A DNA stretch of 14,680 nt from Bacteroidota bacterium (lineage in GTDB: Bacteria > Bacteroidota > Bacteroidia > NS11-12g > UBA955), in the NCBI GenBank assembly GCA_009918425.1, contig RGEC01000029.1:1-14680 (forward strand), given 5' to 3'. Position 1 is the first letter of the stretch. Each line of letters begins with the position of its first letter. Position numbers and translations under genes: made by a program. Shown one piece after another: positions 1 to 6,223 of this stretch. A model generated the notes under the pieces. The model ran no database searches and was not told the DNA's origin. It saw only the letters and a list, made by a program, of their open reading frames with translations.

Positions 1-470
1 TTGTTCCAGATAAGCAACTCAACGGAATCCCCCGCCTGATAAGGCAGTGGTGTTTTATTCAGGTATTTGCTGATTTTGGCTGTGCCGGCAAGGCGTTCCG
101 ATACTTTATCAAAATAGACATAAACCACATATTTCTTACCACGCATCATGGGAACGTTTTGTTCGCGCACGGGTACCAATAGGTCTTTTAGCAGGCCCCA
201 ATCCATAAACGCGCCAAAGTGCGTGGTGGATTTACAGGTAAGTGCAGCGAATTCACCGAGCTGCACGAAGGGTTTTTCTGTGGTGGCCACGATGCGATCG
301 TCTGAGTCATAATATACAAAGACATCTACCATATCATCAGGTGCTGCATTGGGGGGCAGATATTTGCCGGGCATTAGTATTTCACCACCATCGCCATCAT
401 CCAGGAATGCCCCGAAATCTACGAGGCGGTTTATTTTTAAATGGTTGTATTTGCCCGGGATGGCTTTCAT
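1..470 (-). CDS. CvfB-like S1-domain RNA-binding protein, N-terminal part (3' end outside the window)
   Basis: Read on the minus strand from ATG at 470, an open frame runs off the window start after about 156 residues. The beginning, MKAIPGKYNHLKINRLVDFG, followed by GAFLDDGDGGEILMPGKYLP, fits the first S1-like domain of CvfB/YitL proteins. A second S1-like stretch (THFGAFMDWGLLKDLLVPV) follows at about residues 83-101. From family knowledge, these are cytoplasmic RNA-binding proteins with three S1-like repeats and a winged-helix end, linked to expression of virulence and surface genes in Firmicutes. The role in Bacteroidota is not established, and the C-terminal domain cannot be checked here. 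The start is supported by a TAGCTTTG -7 element four bases upstream. The gene is divergent from dcd with 95 bases between the start codons. Confidence 0.8.
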   Translation of the reverse strand, partial: MKAIPGKYNHLKINRLVDFGAFLDDGDGGEILMPGKYLPPNAAPDDMVDVFVYYDSDDRIVATTEKPFVQLGEFAALTCKSTTHFGAFMDWGLLKDLLVPVREQNVPMMRGKKYVVYVYFDKVSERLAGTAKISKYLNKTPLPYQAGDSVELLIWN

Positions 471-474
471 ACTG

Positions 475-482
475 CAAAGCTA
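475..482 (-). promoter_or_regulatory. -7 promoter element of the CvfB-like gene
   Basis: The minus strand reads TAGCTTTG, a full match to the Bacteroidota -7 consensus TAnnTTTG, then CAGT and the ATG. With transcription starting a few bases after the box, the mRNA would have no leader or nearly none. I found no convincing -33 TTG at the usual distance. Confidence 0.6.
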
Positions 483-531
483 CGCATGAATGAACGCTTT
501 TGGGTATTTGTCCACAAAACACCCACCCCGA

Positions 532-561
532 TTGCCCTTCGGTAATCAATGTATATTTTCG
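532..561 (+). promoter_or_regulatory. Promoter of dcd (-33 and -7 elements)
   Basis: TTG at 532-534 is followed after 19 bases by TATTTTCG at 554-561, a 7-of-8 match to TAnnTTTG. Spacing and sequence fit the primary sigma factor promoter of Bacteroidota. CTCC and then the dcd ATG follow directly, so the leader should be extremely short. This is the only promoter in the window where I also see a well-spaced -33 element. Confidence 0.6.
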
Positions 562-565
562 CTCC

Positions 566-1102
566 ATGATTTTGTCTGACAAGCGCATATTGGAAGAAAT
601 TGACAAAGGAACCATTAAAATAGAGCCATACGACAGGCATTGTCTGGGCAGTAACAGCTACGATGTTCATTTAGGCAAATGGCTGGCTACGTACAAAGAC
701 CATATTCTGGATGCCAAGAAGCACAACGAAATTGAGTATTTCGAAATTCCTGAGGACGGATTCGTTTTATATCCCCATGTTTTTTATCTGGGTGTTACCG
801 AAGAATATACCGAAACCCATGCGCATGTTCCTTTTCTGGAGGGAAAGAGTAGTACCGGTCGTTTGGGGATTGATATTCATGCTACTGCAGGCAAAGGCGA
901 CGTAGGTTTTTGCGGCAACTGGACCCTGGAAATCAGTGTGAAACAGCCAGTGAAGGTATATAGGGGCATGCCGATTGGCCAGTTGATTTATTTTCCCGTT
1001 GAAGGAGAAATCGAGGTTAAATACAACCAGAAGAAAAACGCCAAATACTCCGGGCAGCCTGATAGGCCGATTGAGAGTATGATGTGGAAGAATAATTTTT
1101 AA
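566..1102 (+). CDS. dcd: dCTP deaminase
   Basis: The 178-residue product MILSDKRILEEI...SMMWKNNF matches Dcd in length and along the whole chain. The family deaminates dCTP to dUTP with ammonia release, feeding dTMP synthesis in the cytoplasm. Visible signatures are LGSNSYDVHLG (residues 28-37), the nucleotide-binding stretch EGKSSTGRLGIDIHATAGKG (92-111), the strand with the probable catalytic glutamate, WTLEIS (E122), and GMPIGQLIYF (134-143). A bifunctional dCTP deaminase/dUTPase cannot be excluded by eye. In-frame codons continue upstream to 500, but family alignment and the promoter directly before 566 favour this ATG. The stop lies four bases from the stop of the converging transposase gene. 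Confidence 0.95.
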   Translation: MILSDKRILEEIDKGTIKIEPYDRHCLGSNSYDVHLGKWLATYKDHILDAKKHNEIEYFEIPEDGFVLYPHVFYLGVTEEYTETHAHVPFLEGKSSTGRLGIDIHATAGKGDVGFCGNWTLEISVKQPVKVYRGMPIGQLIYFPVEGEIEVKYNQKKNAKYSGQPDRPIESMMWKNNF

Positions 1103-1106
1103 ATTT

Positions 1107-1670
1107 TTATTGGCGGTAGTGGTGCAGCTGAAAGAAGTTGTTTTTGCTGCCAATAACCGATTCAACGGAAACATTATTTAGCCATTCAGGAGTGGGGTTT
1201 TCGTAATAATAGCGGAACGAACTCATGGGCCATGCCTGGATATCGTCTGTAAAACCATGCTTTACCGGGTTTCTGTGGATGTAAACGAGTACATTGAAAA
1301 AGTCAGTATGGTCGCTGATAATTCTGCGCCGTAGATTTTTCATAAACATGGAGCCGCGGCGGTTATATTTTTTATTATAAGCTTTGCAGTAGGAGTTGAA
1401 AAAATTAGAAAATTGCTGGCTGTAATAGCGCTCCTTTTTATCCGGCAGACCTTCAAGGTCTAAAAGACCTTGAAGGTCTGCCGGCGATTTGGTACGAATT
1501 AAAAAATGGAAATGGTTGGGCATCAGGCAATACGCGTAGGTATCCGCCACCGGCCCTATATATTTCCCATACTGCTGCAAGAAAAATCGGTAATTCTCCG
1601 GCTCTTTAAATAAATTGTCATGCCCATTCGCATGGTTGTAAATGTGATAAAAAGTTTCAGGTAAAATCAT
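1107..1670 (-). CDS. REP-associated tyrosine transposase (Y1/IS200-like, RAYT)
   Basis: The 187-residue product starts MILPETFYHIYNHANGHDNL and carries the HUH motif as MPNHFHFLIR (His53 and His55). QQFSNFFNSYCKAYNKKYNR and NRRGSMF (near residue 103), then YIHRNPVKHGF with Tyr130, the likely catalytic tyrosine, complete the TnpA_REP family pattern. Such single-domain HUH enzymes cut single-stranded DNA at REP hairpins. They usually occur as solitary, domesticated copies without terminal repeats, and I see no insertion-sequence ends here. The frame can be read open to 1721, but the extra N-terminus comes from an AT-rich repeat and is not family-like. Residues 63-77 are encoded by a perfect inverted repeat (see the repeat entry). 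The frame is intact, so the protein could be active. Confidence 0.85.
   Translation of the reverse strand: MILPETFYHIYNHANGHDNLFKEPENYRFFLQQYGKYIGPVADTYAYCLMPNHFHFLIRTKSPADLQGLLDLEGLPDKKERYYSQQFSNFFNSYCKAYNKKYNRRGSMFMKNLRRRIISDHTDFFNVLVYIHRNPVKHGFTDDIQAWPMSSFRYYYENPTPEWLNNVSVESVIGSKNNFFQLHHYRQ
1442..1484. repeat. Perfect 43-bp inverted repeat inside the transposase frame
   Basis: Arms of exactly 20 bases at 1442-1461 and 1465-1484 are perfectly complementary around the loop AAA. The left arm begins CCGGCAGACC and ends AAGGTCT. Each arm also contains its own smaller palindrome, GACCTTCAAGGTC on the left and GACCTTGAAGGTC on the right. The element is read in frame as part of the transposase (ADLQGLLDLEGLP). 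It lies between two conserved blocks of the family, in a linker where length varies. It looks like a REP-type or repeat-element insertion that kept the reading frame. Confidence 0.85.
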
Positions 1671-1710
1671 AAATAAATAATTAAAATAAAATAAAATCGT
1701 AAATAAATAA
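1663..1710. repeat. Two 18-bp AT-rich direct repeats over the transposase start
   Basis: AAAATCATAAATAAATAA at 1663-1680 recurs as AAAATCGTAAATAAATAA at 1693-1710, 17 of 18 identical, at a 30-base offset. The first copy contains the start codon of the transposase gene (CAT on this strand); the second has CGT there. The stretch between them is also made of A/T runs. It may be simple slippage, or a duplicated upstream region of the mobile gene. Confidence 0.6.
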
Positions 1711-1764
1711 ACAATATGCAATATTAATACTTTTTTCTCATTTCCAAGGCCCTTGTGCTTTTCC

Positions 1765-1772
1765 TATCTTTG
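1765..1772 (+). promoter_or_regulatory. -7 promoter element of the glycyl-tRNA synthetase gene
   Basis: TATCTTTG matches TAnnTTTG fully and is followed by CACCTTCC and ATG at 1781, eight bases later. No TTG is found at a fitting -33 distance. The position predicts a leader of only a few bases for the glyS-pgk transcript. Confidence 0.6.
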
Positions 1773-1780
1773 CACCTTCC

Positions 1781-3322
1781 ATGAACAACGAGGATCTGTT
1801 TAAAAAAGTCGTTTCCCACTGCAAAGAATACGGGTTTGTTTTTCCCTCCAGCGAAATCTACGATGGCCTCGCTGCCGTTTACGATTACGGCCAAAACGGG
1901 GTAGAGCTGCGCAACAATATCCGCCAATACTGGTGGAAAGCCATGACCCAGCTACAAACCAATATTCTGGGTATCGATGCGGCCATTTTTATGCACCCCA
2001 AAACATGGAAAGCCAGCGGACACATCGATGGGTTCAGCGATCCCATGATCGACAATAAAGACAGCAAAAAGCGCTACCGTGCCGATGTATTGCTCGAAGA
2101 GCACCAGGAAAAATTGCGTGCCAAAGCCGACAAGGAAGTTGAAAAAGCACGAGCCCGTTTTGGAGAAAGCTTCGATGAAACCATGTACCGTTCCACCAAC
2201 CCTCGCGTGGTTGAATACCTGAACACTATATCGCACATCGATAATACCCTGAAGGAAGGTCTGGAAACTGGAAATCTGGTTATGATTAAGGCTTTGATTG
2301 AAGAGCTGGGAATTGTATGTCCGGTTAGCGGTTCTAAAAACTGGACCGATGTACGCCAGTTTAATCTGATGTACAGCACCCAGATGAGTGCGGTGGAAAG
2401 TGGGGAAGATAGCCTCTACCTGCGCCCTGAAACCGCCCAAGGCATTTTTGTGAATTTTCTCAATGTGCAAAAATCAGGTCGCGCCAAAATTCCCTTCGGA
2501 ATAGCACAGACCGGCAAGGCCTTCCGCAATGAAATCGTTGCCCGTCAGTTCATTATGCGCATGAAAGAGTTCGAACAAATGGAAATGCAGTTTTTCTGCA
2601 AGCCCGGCACCGAACTCGAATGGTATGCCTACTGGAAGGAACAACGCCTGAAATGGCACCTGGCATTGGGCACAGATAAAAACAGTTATCGTTATCACGA
2701 CCATGTAAAATTGGCCCACTATGCCAATGCAGCCGTGGATATTGAATTTGATTTTCCATTCGGGTTCAAAGAGGTGGAAGGTATTCACAGCCGCACCGAT
2801 TTCGATCTCAGTAAACATGAGGAATTCAGCGGTAAAAAACTGCGCTATTTCGATCCTGAGACCAACGAAAGCTATATCCCCTATGTGGTTGAAACGAGTA
2901 TCGGTCTTGACCGCATGTTCCTGCTCGCCTTATGCGCCGCATATCAGGAAGAGGCGGTGGAAGGTGGCGAAGTTCGCACCGTACTTAAACTTCATCCTGC
3001 GCTGGCTCCTGTAAAAGCCGCTATTTTACCTCTGGTGAAGAAAGATGGGTTGCCTGAAATGGCCGAAAAAATTTACAACGATCTACGCTTCGATTTTAAA
3101 CTTTATATCGAAGATAAAGACAGCATTGGCAAGCGTTACCGCCGCATGGATGCCATCGGCACACCTTTCTGTATTACCGTTGATCACGAAAGTCCGGCAA
3201 ACGAAGATGTTACTATCCGCCACCGCGATACAATGGAACAACGAAGGGTAAAAGTGTCTGAACTTCGCGATATTCTTGCCAAAGAGACGGGAATGTCTGC
3301 CTTACTACAAAAATTAGCCTGA
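1781..3322 (+). CDS. glyS: Glycyl-tRNA synthetase (single-chain, class II)
   Basis: The 513-residue product begins MNNEDLFKKVVSHCKEYGFV and contains the GlyRS-typical YDYGQNGVELRNN near residue 32. Class II motifs are present: RPETAQGIFVNF near residue 214, motif 2 as FRNEIVARQF near 247, and motif 3 as ETSIGLDRMFLL near 370. The anticodon-binding C-terminal domain follows (LHPALAPVKAAILPLV, RYRRMDAIGTPFCITVD). It charges tRNA-Gly with glycine in the cytoplasm as a homodimer. This is the one-chain type found in Bacteroidota, not the alpha2beta2 glyQ/glyS type, so glyQS would be an equally fair symbol. Length and ends look complete. pgk follows after 11 bases, so the two are probably co-transcribed. 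Confidence 0.96.
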   Translation: MNNEDLFKKVVSHCKEYGFVFPSSEIYDGLAAVYDYGQNGVELRNNIRQYWWKAMTQLQTNILGIDAAIFMHPKTWKASGHIDGFSDPMIDNKDSKKRYRADVLLEEHQEKLRAKADKEVEKARARFGESFDETMYRSTNPRVVEYLNTISHIDNTLKEGLETGNLVMIKALIEELGIVCPVSGSKNWTDVRQFNLMYSTQMSAVESGEDSLYLRPETAQGIFVNFLNVQKSGRAKIPFGIAQTGKAFRNEIVARQFIMRMKEFEQMEMQFFCKPGTELEWYAYWKEQRLKWHLALGTDKNSYRYHDHVKLAHYANAAVDIEFDFPFGFKEVEGIHSRTDFDLSKHEEFSGKKLRYFDPETNESYIPYVVETSIGLDRMFLLALCAAYQEEAVEGGEVRTVLKLHPALAPVKAAILPLVKKDGLPEMAEKIYNDLRFDFKLYIEDKDSIGKRYRRMDAIGTPFCITVDHESPANEDVTIRHRDTMEQRRVKVSELRDILAKETGMSALLQKLA

Positions 3323-3333
3323 ATGTAACCAAC

Positions 3334-4527
3334 ATGATAACCATCGATCAGTTCAATTTCAAGGGCGAAAAAGTCCTCATCCGCGTAGATTTCAATGTGC
3401 CGCTGAACGCCGATTTTCAAATTACCGACGATTCGCGCATCAAAGCAACCCTGCCTACTCTGAATAAAATTCTGGGCGATGGCGGTTCTGTAATACTTAT
3501 GAGCCACCTGGGCCGGCCCAAAACCGGACCTGAAGATAAATTCAGCCTGCGGCATATCCTTCCGCACCTCGGCCAATTGCTGGGTAAAAATGTAAAATTT
3601 GCCCCCGATTGCATCGGAGCCGAAGCCTCTCAGCTGGCCTCGAGTCTGGGAAATGGTGAAGTGCTCCTGCTTGAAAACCTTCGTTTTTACAAAGAAGAAG
3701 AAAAAGGCGACCGCGATTTTGCCCAAAAACTCGCCTCATTGGGAACTTTCTATGTGAATGATGCCTTCGGAACAGCACACCGGGCACACGCAAGTACAGC
3801 CATTATTGCAGATTTCTTCAGCGGAAAAAAAGCCTTTGGCTATGTAATGGCCCGCGAAGTGGAAAATGCAGATAAGGTAATGAAAGCGCCCCAAAGACCA
3901 TTTACCGCTATTGTAGGCGGTGCTAAGGTTTCCGATAAAATATTAATCGTTGAAAATTTGCTGAATGTAGCAGATCATATCATCATTGGAGGAGGAATGG
4001 CTTACACATTCTTTAAGGCACAGGGTGGTCAAATAGGAAAATCATTGTGTGAAGACGAGCGTTTGCAAACCTGTATTGAGATTTTGGAAAAAGCGAAGAG
4101 CAAAGGGGTTCATATTCATCTGCCGTCCGACTCGGTTATTGCCGATAATTTCGCTGCCGACGCCAATACCCAAAACTGCAACAGCAGCAATATCCCCGAT
4201 GGCTGGATGGGCCTCGATATTGGTGCGAGTGCGTGTAATGATTTTAAAAACGTTCTGCTGAACAGCAAAACCATTTTATGGAACGGCCCTATGGGTGTAT
4301 TTGAGATGGATGCTTTTAGCAATGGAACCAAGACGGTAGCTGAGGCTGTAGCCGAAAGTACGCAAAATGGAGCTTTCAGTTTAATTGGTGGTGGCGACAG
4401 TGCGGCAGCTGTGCATAAATTTGGTTTTGAGGAAAAAGTGAGCTACGTAAGCACAGGCGGTGGCGCCCTGCTGGAATATTTTGAGGGCAAAACACTGCCG
4501 GGGATTGCGGCAATAGTTAATAGTTAA
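3334..4527 (+). CDS. pgk: Phosphoglycerate kinase
   Basis: The 397-residue product, MITIDQFNFKGEKVLIRVDF, has the whole PGK pattern: RVDFNVPL for 3-phosphoglycerate binding near residue 20, MSHLGRPK near 56, NDAFGTAHRAHAST near 140, IVGGAKVSDKI near 195, and the nucleotide-binding end WNGPMGVFEM, GGGDSAAAV and STGGGALLEYFEGKTLPG. It interconverts 1,3-bisphosphoglycerate and 3-phosphoglycerate with ATP formation in glycolysis. Only 11 bases separate it from the glycyl-tRNA synthetase stop and there is no -7 box between them, so it most likely depends on the upstream promoter. The last codons (IVNS) and the stop fall inside a degenerate 7-base repeat that continues into the downstream region, so the extreme C-terminus may be recently changed. 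Confidence 0.97.
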   Translation: MITIDQFNFKGEKVLIRVDFNVPLNADFQITDDSRIKATLPTLNKILGDGGSVILMSHLGRPKTGPEDKFSLRHILPHLGQLLGKNVKFAPDCIGAEASQLASSLGNGEVLLLENLRFYKEEEKGDRDFAQKLASLGTFYVNDAFGTAHRAHASTAIIADFFSGKKAFGYVMAREVENADKVMKAPQRPFTAIVGGAKVSDKILIVENLLNVADHIIIGGGMAYTFFKAQGGQIGKSLCEDERLQTCIEILEKAKSKGVHIHLPSDSVIADNFAADANTQNCNSSNIPDGWMGLDIGASACNDFKNVLLNSKTILWNGPMGVFEMDAFSNGTKTVAEAVAESTQNGAFSLIGGGDSAAAVHKFGFEEKVSYVSTGGGALLEYFEGKTLPGIAAIVNS

Positions 4528-4549
4528 CAGTTGAGAGTCTAGAGTTTGT
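4515..4549 (+). repeat. Degenerate tandem 7-bp repeat across the pgk stop codon
   Basis: Five consecutive units read AGTTAAT, AGTTAAC, AGTTGAG, AGTCTAG and AGTTTGT. All share AGT at unit positions 1-3 and differ mostly at the end. The first two units encode the end of pgk and its TAA stop. The array decays away from the gene. Confidence 0.6.
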
Positions 4550-4626
4550 CAATGCCTGAATTTAGGTAATCCTAAATTAGGTTTATTGGTTGAATAGTGT
4601 ATTAGTTGATTTACCTATCCTGTAGT

Positions 4627-4652
4627 TAACTCCGAAGGAGTTATATTTTTTT
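4627..4652 (+). terminator. Probable intrinsic terminator of glyS-pgk
   Basis: TAACTCC (4627-4633) pairs with GGAGTTA (4637-4643) around the triloop GAA. TA and a run of seven T follow to 4652. The short stem with a stable C-GAA-G turn and the T-run fit a factor-independent terminator on the plus strand, about 100 bases after the pgk stop. The stem is only 7 bp with three G:C pairs. It may also belong to the REP-like repeat next to it. Confidence 0.5.
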
Positions 4653-4673
4653 GGTTGGCGGGGACGCCAACCA
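4652..4673. repeat. REP-like palindrome
   Basis: TGGTTGGCG (4652-4660) and CGCCAACCA (4665-4673) form a perfect 9-bp stem around the loop GGGA. Together with the adjacent CTCC-GAA-GGAG hairpin this resembles the paired palindromes scattered through many Bacteroidota genomes. The sequence differs from the hairpin in the transposase gene. A C/A-rich, G-poor stretch with many ACCA words follows to about 4735. Confidence 0.55.
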
Positions 4674-4723
4674 CACGACAAACCACCAATGCACCAAACC
4701 ACTAAACCAATCACACCCTCCCC

Positions 4724-5191
4724 TCACAACCCCCGTTTCTCTGCAGCACTCAGCAAATCACAGTCCTTCAAAAACGCCTTCATCACATCCCAAATCGGGT
4801 GTTTTTTGTCCAGATGAGACATTATCCATGCCTTGTCATCCGCAGTATGCAATGTCAAACCAAGCATACCGGGGGCACGGCTCTCAAAACTAAACCGTAA
4901 AAAACGAACCTCCAGGTTCTGTGGTGATGCTGCCACTGCCTTGTTTAATATATTGGCAGCTTCTCTGGCCAATGAAAACCGGCTTGCCGGATTCCAGCCA
5001 TGTTTGGCCTGCAATGCCTTTCCCGTACCATAATAGGCCATTAAGACAGCATTATTCCCATGATTGCTCGTGATTTTTACCAGCTCATCTGCTTTGGCAG
5101 ATTGGTCCACAGCCAGTTTGTACGTATTGCGTACCGAATTGATTTCCGTGTAGCCGGAAAACAACATAGCACACATACTTATCCATAGCAT
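4724..5191 (-). CDS. Small exported protein of unknown function
   Basis: The 155-residue product starts MLWISMCAMLFSGYTEINSV. The first 13 or so residues form a short hydrophobic segment that could be a signal peptide, although the positive charge usual at the start is missing. The rest is largely helical in character (YKLAVDQSAKADELVKI, SLAREAANILNKAVAASPQN, LEVRFLRFSFESRAPGMLGL) and reminds me of small TPR-like periplasmic proteins of Bacteroidota, but I recognise no named domain or catalytic motif. An in-frame TAG three codons upstream excludes a longer N-terminus. It begins 33 bases after the corA stop on the same strand and has no visible -7 box, so it probably shares the corA transcript. 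Function unknown. Confidence 0.65.
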   Translation of the reverse strand: MLWISMCAMLFSGYTEINSVRNTYKLAVDQSAKADELVKITSNHGNNAVLMAYYGTGKALQAKHGWNPASRFSLAREAANILNKAVAASPQNLEVRFLRFSFESRAPGMLGLTLHTADDKAWIMSHLDKKHPIWDVMKAFLKDCDLLSAAEKRGL

Positions 5192-5224
5192 GCTATACTA
5201 ACAAAACAAACAGTGAATCGGTTT

Positions 5225-6109
5225 TTACAGCCAGCCCCTGCGGCGGAAGAAAAACAGAGTAGAGATCGAAGACAACACCATCAAACCTATGGCAAACCAG
5301 AATCCGTAACGCCAGTCAAACTCTTCGGTAAATTTAAAATTCATGCCGTAAATACTTGCAATCAATGTGGGTGGCATAAAGATCACTGAGGCAACCGTAA
5401 AAATCTTAATGATTTTGTTCTGTTCAATATTAATCAAACCCAAAAAGGTGTTCTGCAGATATTCTAGTCTTTCAAAATTGAACTTGGTGTGCTCAATCAG
5501 TGAATTGATGTCTTTGATCACCACGCGCAGCCTCTCGTATTCTTCACCCACAAACTCCTGACTCTTGAGAATGGCAGAAAGCACACGCTGTTTGTCAATT
5601 ACATTCTGCCGAATTACCATGGTGAGTTCCTGTAATCTTGAGATGGTCAGCAGCACATCCTCATCCGGCCCTTTGTCGAAGGTCAATTCGCGGCTGAGTT
5701 TACCCACCTGTCTGCCCAGGTTTTCCAGTAAATCTGCATCATTGTCTACATCCGTTTCCAAAAGCGATGTCATAATTTGCTTGCCGCTGTGAAACAGTCT
5801 TCCCGACGCTTTTATTTTTTTGACGCAATCTGAAAAAGTTCCCAGATCCGCATCACGGTAGGTAAACAAAACATCATCCTGCAGAATAAAAGATACGGCA
5901 TGCGATATGAATGCATCACCGCTGTTGTCAAACTTCAGAAAATTGCTGTTGGCGATGATTTCGTCGTCAGTTTCGAAATAGCGAGATGAACTTTCAATCT
6001 CAGTGGGGTTCTGAAGGTCAATCCAGATAATATCTTCCTGACTTTCCAGTTGGGAAAGAGCCTGCACTTTGTGCACACGGTTCTGCCTTCTGTAATAAAC
6101 CCTCAGCAT
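5225..6109 (-). CDS. corA: CorA-family magnesium/divalent cation channel
   Basis: The 294-residue product ends in the CorA hallmark. A first membrane segment lies at about residues 234-253 (FTVASVIFMPPTLIASI), directly followed by YGMNF (254-258, the GMN selectivity signature), then a second segment at about 269-288 and the basic tail RRRGWL. The long N-terminal part is the cytoplasmic domain, with predicted long helices before the pore (LSAILKSQEFVGEEYERLRV). Members form homopentamers in the inner membrane and carry Mg2+, sometimes Co2+ or Ni2+, into the cell. A TAACTTTG -7 box lies 43 bases upstream, so the gene can be transcribed independently of the DPM1-like gene that ends 114 bases upstream. 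The small unknown gene follows after 33 bases. Confidence 0.93.
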   Translation of the reverse strand: MLRVYYRRQNRVHKVQALSQLESQEDIIWIDLQNPTEIESSSRYFETDDEIIANSNFLKFDNSGDAFISHAVSFILQDDVLFTYRDADLGTFSDCVKKIKASGRLFHSGKQIMTSLLETDVDNDADLLENLGRQVGKLSRELTFDKGPDEDVLLTISRLQELTMVIRQNVIDKQRVLSAILKSQEFVGEEYERLRVVIKDINSLIEHTKFNFERLEYLQNTFLGLINIEQNKIIKIFTVASVIFMPPTLIASIYGMNFKFTEEFDWRYGFWFAIGLMVLSSISTLFFFRRRGWL

Positions 6110-6152
6110 GGTTATATCGACTACTGTCTCCGTCCATTCAGCGAATGTTGCG

Positions 6153-6160
6153 CAAAGTTA
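6153..6160 (-). promoter_or_regulatory. -7 promoter element of corA
   Basis: The minus strand reads TAACTTTG, a full match to TAnnTTTG. TTG at 6183-6185 (read as CAA on the plus strand) lies 22 bases further upstream and could be a loosely spaced -33 element. The distance to the ATG is 43 bases, much longer than at the other genes here, leaving room for a real leader. Confidence 0.5.
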
Positions 6161-6223
6161 GGCAAATAAATGCCTTTTATGGCAATGTGGGTGAAATTTG
6201 GTTGTAAATAGATTTGTTAAGTC

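Noticed and set aside
242..493. Plus-strand reading frame opposite the CvfB-like gene
   Set aside because: It lies antisense to a well-supported conserved gene, and its product has no family-like features or promoter.
1671..1721. N-terminal extension of the transposase (MHIVYLFTILFYFNYLF)
   Set aside because: It is encoded by an AT-rich repeat and absent from the family pattern, which starts at MILPETFYHIYN. It looks hydrophobic only because of A/T composition.
1107..1730. Complete insertion sequence
   Set aside because: I found no terminal inverted repeats, target duplication or subterminal hairpin pair bounding the gene. The flanks belong directly to dcd and the glycyl-tRNA synthetase gene.
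3184..3726. Long minus-strand frame opposite glyS and pgk
   Set aside because: It is fully antisense to two conserved genes and shows no domain, start signal or promoter of its own.
4559..4578. AATTTAGG-TAAT-CCTAAATT inverted repeat as pgk terminator
   Set aside because: The stem is perfect over 8 bp but AT-rich, and no T-run follows. The hairpin at 4627-4652 is the better candidate.
4652..4673. GC-rich hairpin as terminator for either neighbour
   Set aside because: The T-run precedes the hairpin on the plus strand, and on the minus strand an A-run follows it, so neither transcript would have hairpin followed by U-run.
6166..6182. GGCA/TGCC hairpin between the DPM1-like gene and corA as terminator
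   Set aside because: The stem is only 4 bp and no T-run follows on the minus strand.
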